The notes beneath the pieces are model-generated. The model made no database searches. It was not told the origin of the DNA and saw nothing but the letters and a program-made list of their open reading frames with translations. This document shows positions 1 to 5,771 of a stretch of 5,771 nt of DNA, piece after piece. Every line of letters starts with the position of its first letter. The first letter of the stretch is position 1. Both the position numbers and the translations under genes were made by a program. The DNA comes from Candidatus Auribacterota bacterium (GTDB lineage Bacteria; Auribacterota; UBA6266). Location: positions 1-5,771 of the forward strand of contig JAFGBE010000158.1 in the NCBI GenBank assembly GCA_016933315.1. The letters run 5' to 3'.

Positions 1-1
1 G

Positions 2-922
2 CCTCAGGCGGGCAGGTTCCGCCAGCATGTCCAGTTCGGCGCGGAATATTTCGGCATGAGAGACCCTGTTGCCGATGTTGAGACAGTTCTTCTTCTGTCG
101 AGCATATATGACCGTCTTGGAATCAAATACGATTTGAACATAAATAACGTAGGCTGCAACAAAGCGGAGTGCAGGGGTTTGATAAGGGACGGTGTTAAAA
201 GATATTTTAAACCCGACCTGCCGAAGATGTGCGATGATTGCCGCTCCAGATATGAATCAAATCCATTGAGGATACTCGATTGCAAAAAAGAACCCTGTGC
301 GGAAATAACGAAGGGTTTTCCCGGTACGGGAGAAAGCTCTTGTCCTGACTGCAAGCGATATTACGGTGAAATAAAGAAATTGCTTGATGTTAACGGTATA
401 AAGTATTCGGAAAACCCGAAATTGGTGCGTGGACTTGATTATTACACCACTTTTGTCTTTGAGGTATCGGCATCCGGATTGGGCGCCCAGAATTCGGTGG
501 GCGGCGGCGGAAGATATGATTCTATGGTAAAAGACCTTGGAGGCCCCGATGTACCTGCGGTCGGGTTCGGTTCGGGTATAGAAAGAGTCATTTTAGCCAT
601 GAAAAGCCAGAATCCCGGAAAGCAGTACGGGTCAAAGCTGGAAATATTTGTTGTTTTTCAGGGAGAAAAAGCTTATAAGGAAGTGCTTCCTATACTGTCT
701 TATTTGAGGAATATCCTTGATATAAGAGCGGGCGCCGTTTTCGGAAAGAGTCTTAAAGCCCAGATGAGAGCCGCCAACAAGTCAGGCGCGGCTTATGTTC
801 TTATTATAGGCGACAGAGAAATAGAGGAAGGCAAGTACAGGCTGAAAAATATGGAAACCGGGGATGAAAAAGAAATTAAATCAGGGGATCTTGAAAATTT
901 AAAGAAGATGTTCGGTGTGTAA
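2..922 (+). CDS. hisS: Histidyl-tRNA synthetase, C-terminal part (5' end outside window)
   Basis: This is a class II aminoacyl-tRNA synthetase that attaches histidine to tRNA(His) in the cytoplasm. The reading frame is open from base 2, and 306 residues are visible; compared with the usual ~420, about 110 N-terminal residues (including motif 1) are missing, so the ATG at 56 is internal. Seen in order (visible numbering): motif 2 at the very start (GRFRQHVQFGAE), an insertion with four cysteine pairs (Cys 52/57, 77/80, 94/99, 114/117), the histidine-specific motif LVRGLDYY (141-148), GGGGRYD (167-173), motif 3 GFGSGIERV (188-196), and an alpha/beta anticodon-binding domain (~210-306) containing KSLKAQMRAANKSGA. 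Motif 2 has HVQ where many HisRS have FHQ or FYQ. The cysteine-paired insertion is, from memory, known in many bacterial HisRS; zinc binding is inference. The stop lies 3 bp before aspS, so the two are almost certainly one operon. Identification is very secure. Confidence 0.97.
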   Translation, partial: PQAGRFRQHVQFGAEYFGMRDPVADVETVLLLSSIYDRLGIKYDLNINNVGCNKAECRGLIRDGVKRYFKPDLPKMCDDCRSRYESNPLRILDCKKEPCAEITKGFPGTGESSCPDCKRYYGEIKKLLDVNGIKYSENPKLVRGLDYYTTFVFEVSASGLGAQNSVGGGGRYDSMVKDLGGPDVPAVGFGSGIERVILAMKSQNPGKQYGSKLEIFVVFQGEKAYKEVLPILSYLRNILDIRAGAVFGKSLKAQMRAANKSGAAYVLIIGDREIEEGKYRLKNMETGDEKEIKSGDLENLKKMFGV

Positions 923-925
923 ATT

Positions 926-2707
926 ATGAACAATAAGTATAGAAGCGAATATTGCGGCGGGCTTAATAAGAAATATCTGGGCAAAAAAGTCAGACTGGCG
1001 GGATGGATACACAGAAAGCGCGACCACGGCGGGCTTATCTTTGTTGATTTGCGGGACCATACCGGTATCTGCCAGCTGGTTTTTAACCCGGAAAAGAACA
1101 AGGGGCCCTATGGCATCGTTAATGGATTGAGGGTTGAAAGCGTAATATCGGTTGACGGTGATGTTGTAGAAAGGTCTCCCGAAACGGTAAACCCCAGACT
1201 TGCCACGGGCGAAATTGAAGTTTCGGTGACCGGCATTGAGGTTGAATCTTCGGCTGAAGTCCTGCCTTTTCAGATAGCCGATGAGGAGAATGTGGGTGAA
1301 GAGTTACGCTTAAAATTCAGGTTTCTGGATTTGAGGAGGGAAGCTCTTCATAAGAACATAATCTACCGCTCGAAAATCATAAATTTTATCAGGCAGCACC
1401 TTTCGTCGCGCGAGTTTACCGAAATAAGCACTCCGATCCTCACATGCAGTTCCCCCGAGGGCGCCCGTGATTACCTTGTTCCGAGCAGGATACACAAAGG
1501 CAAGTTTTACGCATTGCCGCAGGCTCCGCAGCAGTTCAAGCAGCTTTTGATGATATCCGGTTTTCACAGGTATTTCCAGATAGCCCCGTGCTTCAGAGAC
1601 GAGGATTCAAGGGCGGACAGGTCTCCCGGAGAATTTTATCAACTTGACCTTGAAATGTCTTTCTGCACGCAGGAAGATGTTTTCAGTGTGGTTGAAAATC
1701 TCTTTATTGAGATGACGGAACAACTTTCCGATAAACAGATAATGTTTAAACCTTTTCCCAGGTTTTCCTATGAGGAAGCCATGAATAAGTTCGGGACGGA
1801 CAAGCCGGATATAAGATTCGGGCTCGAAATGAAGGATGTAACACAGGTTTTCAGAAATTCCGAATTCAAAGCATTCCAAAACAATACTTCAAAAGGCAAA
1901 ACGGTTAAAGCGCTTGTTGTTCCCGGACTTGCAGACAGTCCGAGGTCATTTTTTGATAAATCCGAAGCCTATGCGAAAGAATTGGGGGCAGGAGGATTAG
2001 CATATATAACGATGAAAGACGGGAAGCTGAAAAGCCCCATATTAAAATTTTTCGGGGAGGAAGAGAAAAATCAGCTTTTATCCACTCTGGAGCTTAAGGA
2101 CGGCGATGCCGTTTTCTTCGGGGCGGGGAAATGGGATAAAACCTGTAACATAATGGGGCTTATGAGGACATATTTTGCAAAAGCCGTTAATTGCATACCG
2201 CAAAATGTCATGGCGTTTTGCTGGGTTGTGGATTTCCCGATGTATGAATATAACGAAGACCTGAAAAAGATTGAGTTTTCGCATAATCCTTTTTCGATGC
2301 CCCAGGGTGGTATGGACGACCTGCTGAATAAAGATCCTCTTGATATAAAGGCTTTTCAGTATGACATCGTCTGTAACGGGGTTGAACTTTCAAGCGGAGC
2401 CATAAGAAACCATAAGCCTGAAATAATGTACAAGGCATTTGAAATAGCAGGCTATAAAAGAGATGAAGTTGACAGAAATTTCGGACATATGATAAAGGCT
2501 TTTAAATACGGGGCACCTCCCCACGGCGGCATAGCGCCGGGGATAGACCGTATCGTAATGTTATTCAGTGATTCCCCCAATATCAGGGAAGTTATAGCCT
2601 TTCCGATGAACCAGAAAGCGCAGGACCTGATGGTAGGAGCTCCGTCCGAGGTTAAAAAAGAACAGCTTAAAGAGCTTGGTATCAGGATAGAGGATAAAGA
2701 AGAATAG
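926..2707 (+). CDS. aspS: Aspartyl-tRNA synthetase, bacterial type with GAD domain; probably non-discriminating
   Basis: This complete 593-residue class II synthetase charges tRNA(Asp) with aspartate; the length is normal for bacterial AspRS. Domains: N-terminal OB-fold anticodon-binding domain (~1-110, with GWIHRKRDHGG at 26-36); catalytic core with motif 1 ending at Pro170, SSPEGARDYLVPSR (175-188), and motif 2 with its loop FRDEDSRADRSPGEF (223-237); the bacterial GAD insertion (~295-415); and motif 3 GIAPGIDRIVML (535-546, Arg542) followed by FPMNQKAQDL. His34 stands where E. coli has Leu30. A His there is associated with non-discriminating AspRS that also aspartylates tRNA(Asn); the second reported determinant aligns by eye with Glu86, neither the Lys nor the Gly described. 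The loop SPGEFYQLDLEMSF and the overall sequence resemble alphaproteobacterial AspRS more than E. coli AspRS. The ATG follows the hisS stop by 3 bp. No Shine-Dalgarno lies at normal distance, which suggests translational coupling. Identity is certain; tRNA specificity is inference. Confidence 0.98.
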   Translation: MNNKYRSEYCGGLNKKYLGKKVRLAGWIHRKRDHGGLIFVDLRDHTGICQLVFNPEKNKGPYGIVNGLRVESVISVDGDVVERSPETVNPRLATGEIEVSVTGIEVESSAEVLPFQIADEENVGEELRLKFRFLDLRREALHKNIIYRSKIINFIRQHLSSREFTEISTPILTCSSPEGARDYLVPSRIHKGKFYALPQAPQQFKQLLMISGFHRYFQIAPCFRDEDSRADRSPGEFYQLDLEMSFCTQEDVFSVVENLFIEMTEQLSDKQIMFKPFPRFSYEEAMNKFGTDKPDIRFGLEMKDVTQVFRNSEFKAFQNNTSKGKTVKALVVPGLADSPRSFFDKSEAYAKELGAGGLAYITMKDGKLKSPILKFFGEEEKNQLLSTLELKDGDAVFFGAGKWDKTCNIMGLMRTYFAKAVNCIPQNVMAFCWVVDFPMYEYNEDLKKIEFSHNPFSMPQGGMDDLLNKDPLDIKAFQYDIVCNGVELSSGAIRNHKPEIMYKAFEIAGYKRDEVDRNFGHMIKAFKYGAPPHGGIAPGIDRIVMLFSDSPNIREVIAFPMNQKAQDLMVGAPSEVKKEQLKELGIRIEDKEE

Positions 2708-2739
2708 GGATAAAAGTTGTAGAATATTTGTTTTTTTGA

Positions 2740-2748
2740 TGATACAAT
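2740..2748 (+). promoter_or_regulatory. Possible extended -10 promoter for the LysM lipoprotein gene
   Basis: TGATACAAT fits an extended -10 element: a TG dinucleotide, one base, then TACAAT, which matches TATAAT at five of six positions. No good -35 hexamer lies at 16-18 bp; TTGTAG at 2717-2722 would need a 20 bp spacer, and extended -10 promoters often lack a -35. Transcription would start near 2755 and give a leader of about 42 nt. The region is strongly AT-rich, so chance matches are likely. The gene could instead, or in addition, be read from the hisS-aspS transcript, since no clear terminator follows aspS. Confidence 0.4.
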
Positions 2749-2761
2749 TTAATAAATTAAA

Positions 2762-2781
2762 AAACCTTTACATTAAGGTTT
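2762..2781 (+). promoter_or_regulatory. Small hairpin abutting the Shine-Dalgarno sequence of the LysM gene
   Basis: AAACCTT (2762-2768) and AAGGTTT (2775-2781) form a perfect 7 bp stem with the 6-base loop TACATT. The right arm ends exactly where the ribosome binding site AAGGAGG (2782-2788) begins. The stem is AT-rich and has no T-run after it on the + strand, so it is not a + strand terminator. It would sit in the 5' leader if transcription starts near 2755. AACCT (2763-2767) could alternatively pair with AGGTT (2786-2790), which would cover part of the Shine-Dalgarno. A regulatory role is speculation. Confidence 0.35.
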
Positions 2782-2788
2782 AAGGAGG
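2782..2788 (+). promoter_or_regulatory. Ribosome binding site that fixes the GTG start at 2797
   Basis: AAGGAGG is a near-perfect Shine-Dalgarno sequence, 8 bases before the GTG at 2797-2799. It is the best ribosome binding site in the window. It supports the GTG start, which also gives a correctly sized lipoprotein signal peptide. Confidence 0.85.
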
Positions 2789-2796
2789 TTGACAAG

Positions 2797-3249
2797 GTGA
2801 AAAGAGGTTTTATTAATTCTCTTCTGGTTCTTTTTGTATTTGTTGTCGGGGGATGCGCTTCATATGAATGGGGGCAGCAATCATCGTCTGAGCCCAGCGT
2901 TACGTATGTCGGAGGCAGCAAGGGCGGGAAAAGAACGGTAGGGCACAAGAGGGACGAAAGTTATTATCAGACGACTACCGTTAAGGAAATTATACATGAG
3001 GAAGCTGCGGAAGATTTTGTTGACGTATCCGAGGATATATATATTGAAGAAGATGTAAATACGGTTCCTGCTTCTGCGCAGGACACCTATGTGGTGAAAA
3101 AAGGCGATACCCTCTGGAAAATATCAGGCAAAAGCGAAGTTTACAGCGACCCGACAAAATGGCAGAGAATATTTAACGCTAACAGAAACAAACTTAACGA
3201 TCCAAAAGACTTAAAACCAGGGATGGTTCTTGTTATCCCCAGAGATTAG
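2797..3249 (+). CDS. LysM-domain lipoprotein, predicted outer membrane, peptidoglycan binding
   Basis: This 150-residue protein begins with a GTG codon behind a strong ribosome binding site. Residues 1-19 form a lipoprotein signal peptide: basic Lys2-Arg3, a hydrophobic stretch LLVLFVFVV, and the lipobox VGGC with the lipidated Cys20. The residue after it is Ala, not Asp, which by the E. coli sorting rule favours the outer membrane. A low-complexity linker follows, first basic and Gly-rich (about 39-52), then strongly acidic (about 67-88). The C-terminal LysM domain spans ~97-148, with the YVVKKGDTLWKIS opening, WQRIFNANR in the middle and the LKPGMVLVIP ending; LysM binds N-acetylglucosamine-containing glycans such as peptidoglycan. 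No enzymatic domain is present, so a tether or scaffold between outer membrane and cell wall is likely. Similar short LysM lipoproteins occur in uncultured diderm lineages (from memory). It has no functional link to its tRNA synthetase neighbours that I can see. The family call is secure; the precise role is unknown. Confidence 0.9.
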   Translation: MKRGFINSLLVLFVFVVGGCASYEWGQQSSSEPSVTYVGGSKGGKRTVGHKRDESYYQTTTVKEIIHEEAAEDFVDVSEDIYIEEDVNTVPASAQDTYVVKKGDTLWKISGKSEVYSDPTKWQRIFNANRNKLNDPKDLKPGMVLVIPRD

Positions 3250-3254
3250 TGAAG

Positions 3255-3311
3255 AAAAAATACACGAAGCTCTTAGCAACTCTTTTTTTGGCTAAGGGCT
3301 TTGTGTTTTTT
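3255..3311 (+). terminator. Intrinsic (Rho-independent) terminator after the LysM gene, possibly bidirectional
   Basis: CACGAAGCTCTTAGC (3263-3277) pairs with GCTAAGGGCTTTGTG (3291-3305) over 15 bp, with two G-U wobbles and otherwise perfect complementarity; A3262-T3306 can extend it. The loop is 13 bases and includes a T7 run. A T6 run (3306-3311) follows the right arm, giving the classic + strand terminator. An A6 run (3255-3260) precedes the left arm, so the same structure could terminate transcription on the - strand. It begins just after the stop of the LysM gene and separates that unit from phoH. Confidence 0.9.
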
Positions 3312-3316
3312 AATAT
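3288..3316 (+). promoter_or_regulatory. Weak candidate promoter for phoH overlapping the terminator
   Basis: TTGGCT (3288-3293) and TAATAT (3311-3316) are separated by 17 bp, and each matches the sigma-70 consensus at four of six positions. If real, transcription would start near 3323 and leave a leader of only about 9 bases before the phoH ATG at 3332. The match is modest and the region is AT-rich. It is proposed mainly because only 20 bp separate the terminator's T-run from phoH. Read-through from upstream is the alternative. Confidence 0.22.
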
Positions 3317-3331
3317 TGGGATATTGAGGAT

Positions 3332-4297
3332 ATGACAGAACAGAAAATTGATTTCGAAAGCCCCGCTTTGCTCAGGGAAATATACGCTCACGACGAGAAT
3401 AACCTGTTGCTTGTCGAGAAAGCTTTTAATGTGAAAATTGTCGCGAGGGATAATTTTCTCAAAATATCCGGCAGCGCAGAAAGTATCGAAAAGACAAGAA
3501 AATTGATAGAAAACCTTGAAAATTCGGTAAATGACGGCGAATCAATCAAAAAAGAAGATATAAATTATCTTATAAATATCGTCGGGTCAGGGAATAATAA
3601 GCTTAAGGAGATTTACTCTACGAAAATAGAGGTTCCGTCCAGAAGAAGATATATAAGGCCGAAAACTGAGGTTCAGAAGCAATACATTGATGCGATAGCC
3701 GGAAATGATATTGTTTTCGGTATCGGCCCGGCGGGAACGGGAAAAACATATCTTGCGATGGCTATGGCCGTTTCAGCTCTAGCCAGGAACGAGGTAAGCA
3801 GAATTATTCTGACTAGGCCGGCCGTTGAAGCGGGGGAAAACCTGGGTTTTCTTCCGGGAGACCTTTATGAAAAGGTTTCCCCGTATCTCAGGCCTCTTTA
3901 TGATGCTTTGTATGATATGATGGAAATAGACAGGATACAAAAATGCCTTGAAAGGGGCATAATTGAGGTTGCCCCTCTTGCTTTTATGAGAGGCAGGACT
4001 CTTAATGATTCGTTTGTGATACTGGATGAGGCCCAGAACAGCACGCGGGAACAGATGAAAATGTTTCTGACAAGACTGGGGTTTGATTCGAAGACGGTGA
4101 TTACCGGAGATATAACCCAGATAGACCTGCCGACTGATAAAATGTCGGGGCTTATACATGTCCAGGGAATATTAAAGAATATCGAAGGCATCTCATTTGT
4201 GTATTTTTCGGACATGGATGTTGTCCGTCATGAGCTTGTACAGAAGATAATCAAGGCTTATCTTAACGGTGAGCAGAGGAATAACGGCGCCAAATAA
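3332..4297 (+). CDS. phoH: PhoH family ATPase (PhoH/YbeZ type)
   Basis: This complete 321-residue cytoplasmic P-loop NTPase has the usual length for the PhoH/YbeZ family. An N-terminal KH-like domain, a possible RNA-binding fold, lies about residues 20-65. The PhoH ATPase domain follows (~105-315): Walker A GPAGTGKT (132-139), TRPAVEAGENLGFLPG (161-176), AFMRGRTL (217-224), Walker B VILDEAQN (229-236), TGD (258-260) and the C-terminal VRHELV (298-303). All motifs needed for ATP binding and hydrolysis look intact. Family members are linked to RNA metabolism and often lie beside the endoribonuclease gene ybeY; the exact substrate is not settled. The ATG is the only reasonable start: the frame has a stop at 3311-3313 and no other usual start codon between. 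The only Shine-Dalgarno-like bases, GAGGA at 3326-3330, sit one base before the ATG, which is unusually close. The 7TM-HD gene follows after 6 bp, so they are likely co-transcribed. Confidence 0.95.
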   Translation: MTEQKIDFESPALLREIYAHDENNLLLVEKAFNVKIVARDNFLKISGSAESIEKTRKLIENLENSVNDGESIKKEDINYLINIVGSGNNKLKEIYSTKIEVPSRRRYIRPKTEVQKQYIDAIAGNDIVFGIGPAGTGKTYLAMAMAVSALARNEVSRIILTRPAVEAGENLGFLPGDLYEKVSPYLRPLYDALYDMMEIDRIQKCLERGIIEVAPLAFMRGRTLNDSFVILDEAQNSTREQMKMFLTRLGFDSKTVITGDITQIDLPTDKMSGLIHVQGILKNIEGISFVYFSDMDVVRHELVQKIIKAYLNGEQRNNGAK

Positions 4298-4303
4298 TAT
4301 AAG

Positions 4304-5771
4304 ATGAACAATAATAAAAATCACAAGACCCCGCCCCCCCAGTCCTTTAATAGAGGATCATTTCTCAAAGTTCTAATGGGCTTAAGCTCCCTGATTTTGT
4401 TGTCTTTGATTGTCCTGTGGGATGATTTCTTTGTCAGGATACCGTTAAAAGAAGGGCAGGTAAGCAGCAGGAGTATTGTTTCCGGGTATGCTTTTGAGTA
4501 CGTCGACAAGCAAAAGACCTTAGAAACGAGAAGCGAGATAATGAAATCGGTCCCGCCGGTGTGTGTCAGGGATATTAACGTCGAACAGGCAAACATTAAA
4601 AAAATAAACTCTTTTTTTGAGACGCTTGGCAGCATATCGCTTGACGGCTCTATTACCATCGAAGAAAAACTTGCCGCGATAAAATCAAAGGATATTTTTG
4701 ACCTGTCCGATGACGAGATAATTCTTCTCCTGAAAAAAGACAACCCCTCATCGCTGAAAGACGGAATTAACTCCGCTATCAAGGATATTTACCAGAGCGG
4801 AGTCATGAGCATAGATGACAGACTGAAGATAGAAAAGACGGGTGATTTTCAGAAGGTGCGTATTAAGTCGGGAAATATGTTTGAAGACAAGAATATTTCG
4901 GATGTATACGTCCGCGCGAAACTCATTTCGGATATAAAAAAGATAGTTGACAAGTATTTTCCCGATGACAGGAGAATCAGAGACCCGGTGGTGAAAATAT
5001 TTGCCGGCTGCGTTGTTCCCAACCTTTCTTACAGTTCTGAAATCACGAAAGAAGAGAGGGAGCGAGCGGCTTTGTCTGTCCAACAGGTCGTTGAAAAAGT
5101 TCCGGAGAACACTGTCCTGGTGAAAAAAGGCACGACAGTCACGGAAAAACAGATAGAAATGCTTAAGGCCTATTATAAACTGGCTTTCACGAAAGAATTT
5201 TTAAAAGGGAAATATATTATCCTTCTGGGGAAGATAGTTATTGTCCTGATGTTGATATCCGCCGCCGGGATTTATCTCAGGGAGTTTCAGCCCGATATAT
5301 TCAGCAACAACAAAGTTCTTTTTATGATAGAAATACTTTTTGTTCTTGCTGGAGTTATGTACAAGACTGTCATTTATCTCGGTTTTTCTGATTTTATAAT
5401 GCCCACTGCTGTTATATCCATAACGCTTGCTATGCTTGTGAACCCGAGGATAGCTCTTTTTACGACGCTCATCGCGAGTATTTTCTGTTCTCTGGTATCC
5501 GGCAACATAACTGTCGCGTTTGCCGGTATAATCGGCGGCATGGTGGCTATTACTTCCGTTGTAGGCGTCAGATATCGTTCCGGCCTTATAAGAGCCGGTT
5601 TTCTCACGGCTGTCTCTATGTTTGTTACGGTTCTTGCCATGGAAATAGTGAGAGGATCGAATATTGAGGAGGCCCTGAGCATGGCGGGGATAGGTTTCTC
5701 TTCAGGGATGGCAGCTCCTTTTATAGTTATGGGCATACTTCCTTTCCTGGAGACGGGATTCGGCCTTATAA
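4304..5771 (+). CDS. 7TM-HD family membrane protein (PgpH/YqfF-like), 3' truncated; predicted c-di-AMP phosphodiesterase
   Basis: The frame is open from the ATG at 4304 to the window edge: 489 residues with no stop, against ~710 for B. subtilis YqfF and Listeria PgpH. Seen: a short cytoplasmic tail with a Pro run (10-12); one membrane segment (~20-39); a large charged extracytoplasmic domain (~41-300) with the family's features near KEGQVSSRSIVS, KSVPPVCVRD and VVPNLSYSSEITKEERERA; then several hydrophobic segments (about 304-324, 337-359, 365-382, 384-400, 402-422, 430-448, 462-482). The end, ILPFLETGFGLI, matches the family's junction into the cytoplasmic HD hydrolase domain, which lies beyond the edge, so its catalytic residues cannot be checked. 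PgpH members cleave the second messenger c-di-AMP; that activity here is inference from the family. The start lies 6 bp after phoH without a Shine-Dalgarno at normal distance, suggesting coupling. A C7 run (4334-4340) lies at codons 11-13. The order phoH then 7TM-HD is a recurrent arrangement, usually with ybeY next. Confidence 0.9.
   Translation, partial: MNNNKNHKTPPPQSFNRGSFLKVLMGLSSLILLSLIVLWDDFFVRIPLKEGQVSSRSIVSGYAFEYVDKQKTLETRSEIMKSVPPVCVRDINVEQANIKKINSFFETLGSISLDGSITIEEKLAAIKSKDIFDLSDDEIILLLKKDNPSSLKDGINSAIKDIYQSGVMSIDDRLKIEKTGDFQKVRIKSGNMFEDKNISDVYVRAKLISDIKKIVDKYFPDDRRIRDPVVKIFAGCVVPNLSYSSEITKEERERAALSVQQVVEKVPENTVLVKKGTTVTEKQIEMLKAYYKLAFTKEFLKGKYIILLGKIVIVLMLISAAGIYLREFQPDIFSNNKVLFMIEILFVLAGVMYKTVIYLGFSDFIMPTAVISITLAMLVNPRIALFTTLIASIFCSLVSGNITVAFAGIIGGMVAITSVVGVRYRSGLIRAGFLTAVSMFVTVLAMEIVRGSNIEEALSMAGIGFSSGMAAPFIVMGILPFLETGFGLI
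4334..4340 (+). repeat. C7 homopolymer run near the start of the 7TM-HD gene
   Basis: Seven consecutive C residues, preceded by ACCCCG, fall within codons 11-13 of the membrane gene and encode part of the Pro-Pro-Pro stretch. It is the longest G or C run I noticed in the window. A slip of one base would shift the frame in the N-terminal tail and abolish the product. Phase variation is possible, but the run may simply be a proline stretch with CCC codons, and such runs are also prone to sequencing error. Confidence 0.6.

Noticed and set aside
56..58. ATG at 56 as the start of hisS
   Set aside because: The same frame continues upstream to base 2 and encodes motif 2 (GRFRQHVQFGAE), so this Met is internal and the gene begins outside the window.
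793..1101. 102-residue - strand open frame across the hisS-aspS junction
   Set aside because: It is Ser/Pro/Phe/Leu-rich, as expected for the complement of Lys/Glu/Gly-rich coding sequence, and it overlaps two certain genes.
2717..2740. Terminator after aspS based on the T7 run at 2731-2737
   Set aside because: No stable hairpin precedes the T-run, so there is no support for an intrinsic terminator here.
2762..2781. Hairpin as a - strand terminator
   Set aside because: The complement reads into a T-rich stretch, but the stem has only 7 AT-rich pairs and there is no - strand gene upstream of it to terminate.
3779..4215. Two long - strand open frames opposite phoH
   Set aside because: Both overlap the conserved PhoH ATPase domain and each other, and neither shows a recognisable domain.
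4321..4782. 153-residue open frame on the - strand
   Set aside because: It lies wholly inside the 7TM-HD gene, which has clear family features in the + frame. I recognise no motif in the - strand product and see no convincing gene context for it.
5374..5736. 120-residue open frame on the - strand
   Set aside because: It is antisense to the membrane segments of the 7TM-HD gene, and its composition reflects the complement of hydrophobic codons. No motif is recognisable.
1..5771. A novel defence, mobile or biosynthetic system
   Set aside because: Every long + strand frame is a recognised housekeeping or envelope family, the gaps between genes are under 100 bp, and I saw no array of repeats, transposase, integrase or toxin-antitoxin-like pair.

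Overview
The window carries ordinary bacterial housekeeping genes, all on the + strand and tightly packed. From left to right they are the C-terminal three quarters of hisS (histidyl-tRNA synthetase), a complete aspS (aspartyl-tRNA synthetase), a small LysM lipoprotein, a strong intrinsic terminator, a complete phoH/ybeZ-type ATPase, and the first ~490 residues of a membrane protein of the 7TM-HD (PgpH/YqfF) family that runs off the right edge. No RNA gene, mobile element, CRISPR array or defence system is visible. I found no undescribed system; the points worth a second look are regulatory details and protein-family variants.

Organism. Base composition is moderate (roughly mid-40s % GC by eye). 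The lipoprotein with a LysM domain and a non-Asp +2 residue fits a diderm envelope. The AspRS is of the type that resembles alphaproteobacterial enzymes rather than E. coli AspRS, with a histidine typical of non-discriminating enzymes. The gene pair phoH-7TM-HD is common in Firmicutes and in several uncultured or deep-branching phyla. Together this suggests an uncultured diderm lineage, for example Omnitrophota/Elusimicrobiota or relatives. That assignment is inference from memory of family resemblance and is not proven by the window.

Layout. Transcription unit 1 is hisS-aspS, with only 3 bp between the genes, implying co-transcription and probably coupled translation. An 88-89 bp AT-rich gap follows. 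It shows no clear terminator, but holds a plausible extended -10 promoter and a small hairpin next to the Shine-Dalgarno sequence of the GTG-started LysM lipoprotein gene. A 15-16 bp hairpin with flanking A and T runs closes this unit. Transcription unit 2 is phoH-pgpH-like, with a 6 bp gap. Its first start codon lies only 20 bp after the terminator's T-run, so its promoter probably overlaps the terminator or it depends on read-through.

Function. Unit 1 charges tRNA(His) and tRNA(Asp), possibly also tRNA(Asn) in an indirect pathway, and makes an envelope protein predicted to bind peptidoglycan. Unit 2 pairs an RNA-linked PhoH ATPase, whose usual neighbour is the RNase YbeY, with a predicted c-di-AMP phosphodiesterase of the membrane. 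ybeY would be a natural expectation just downstream of the window.
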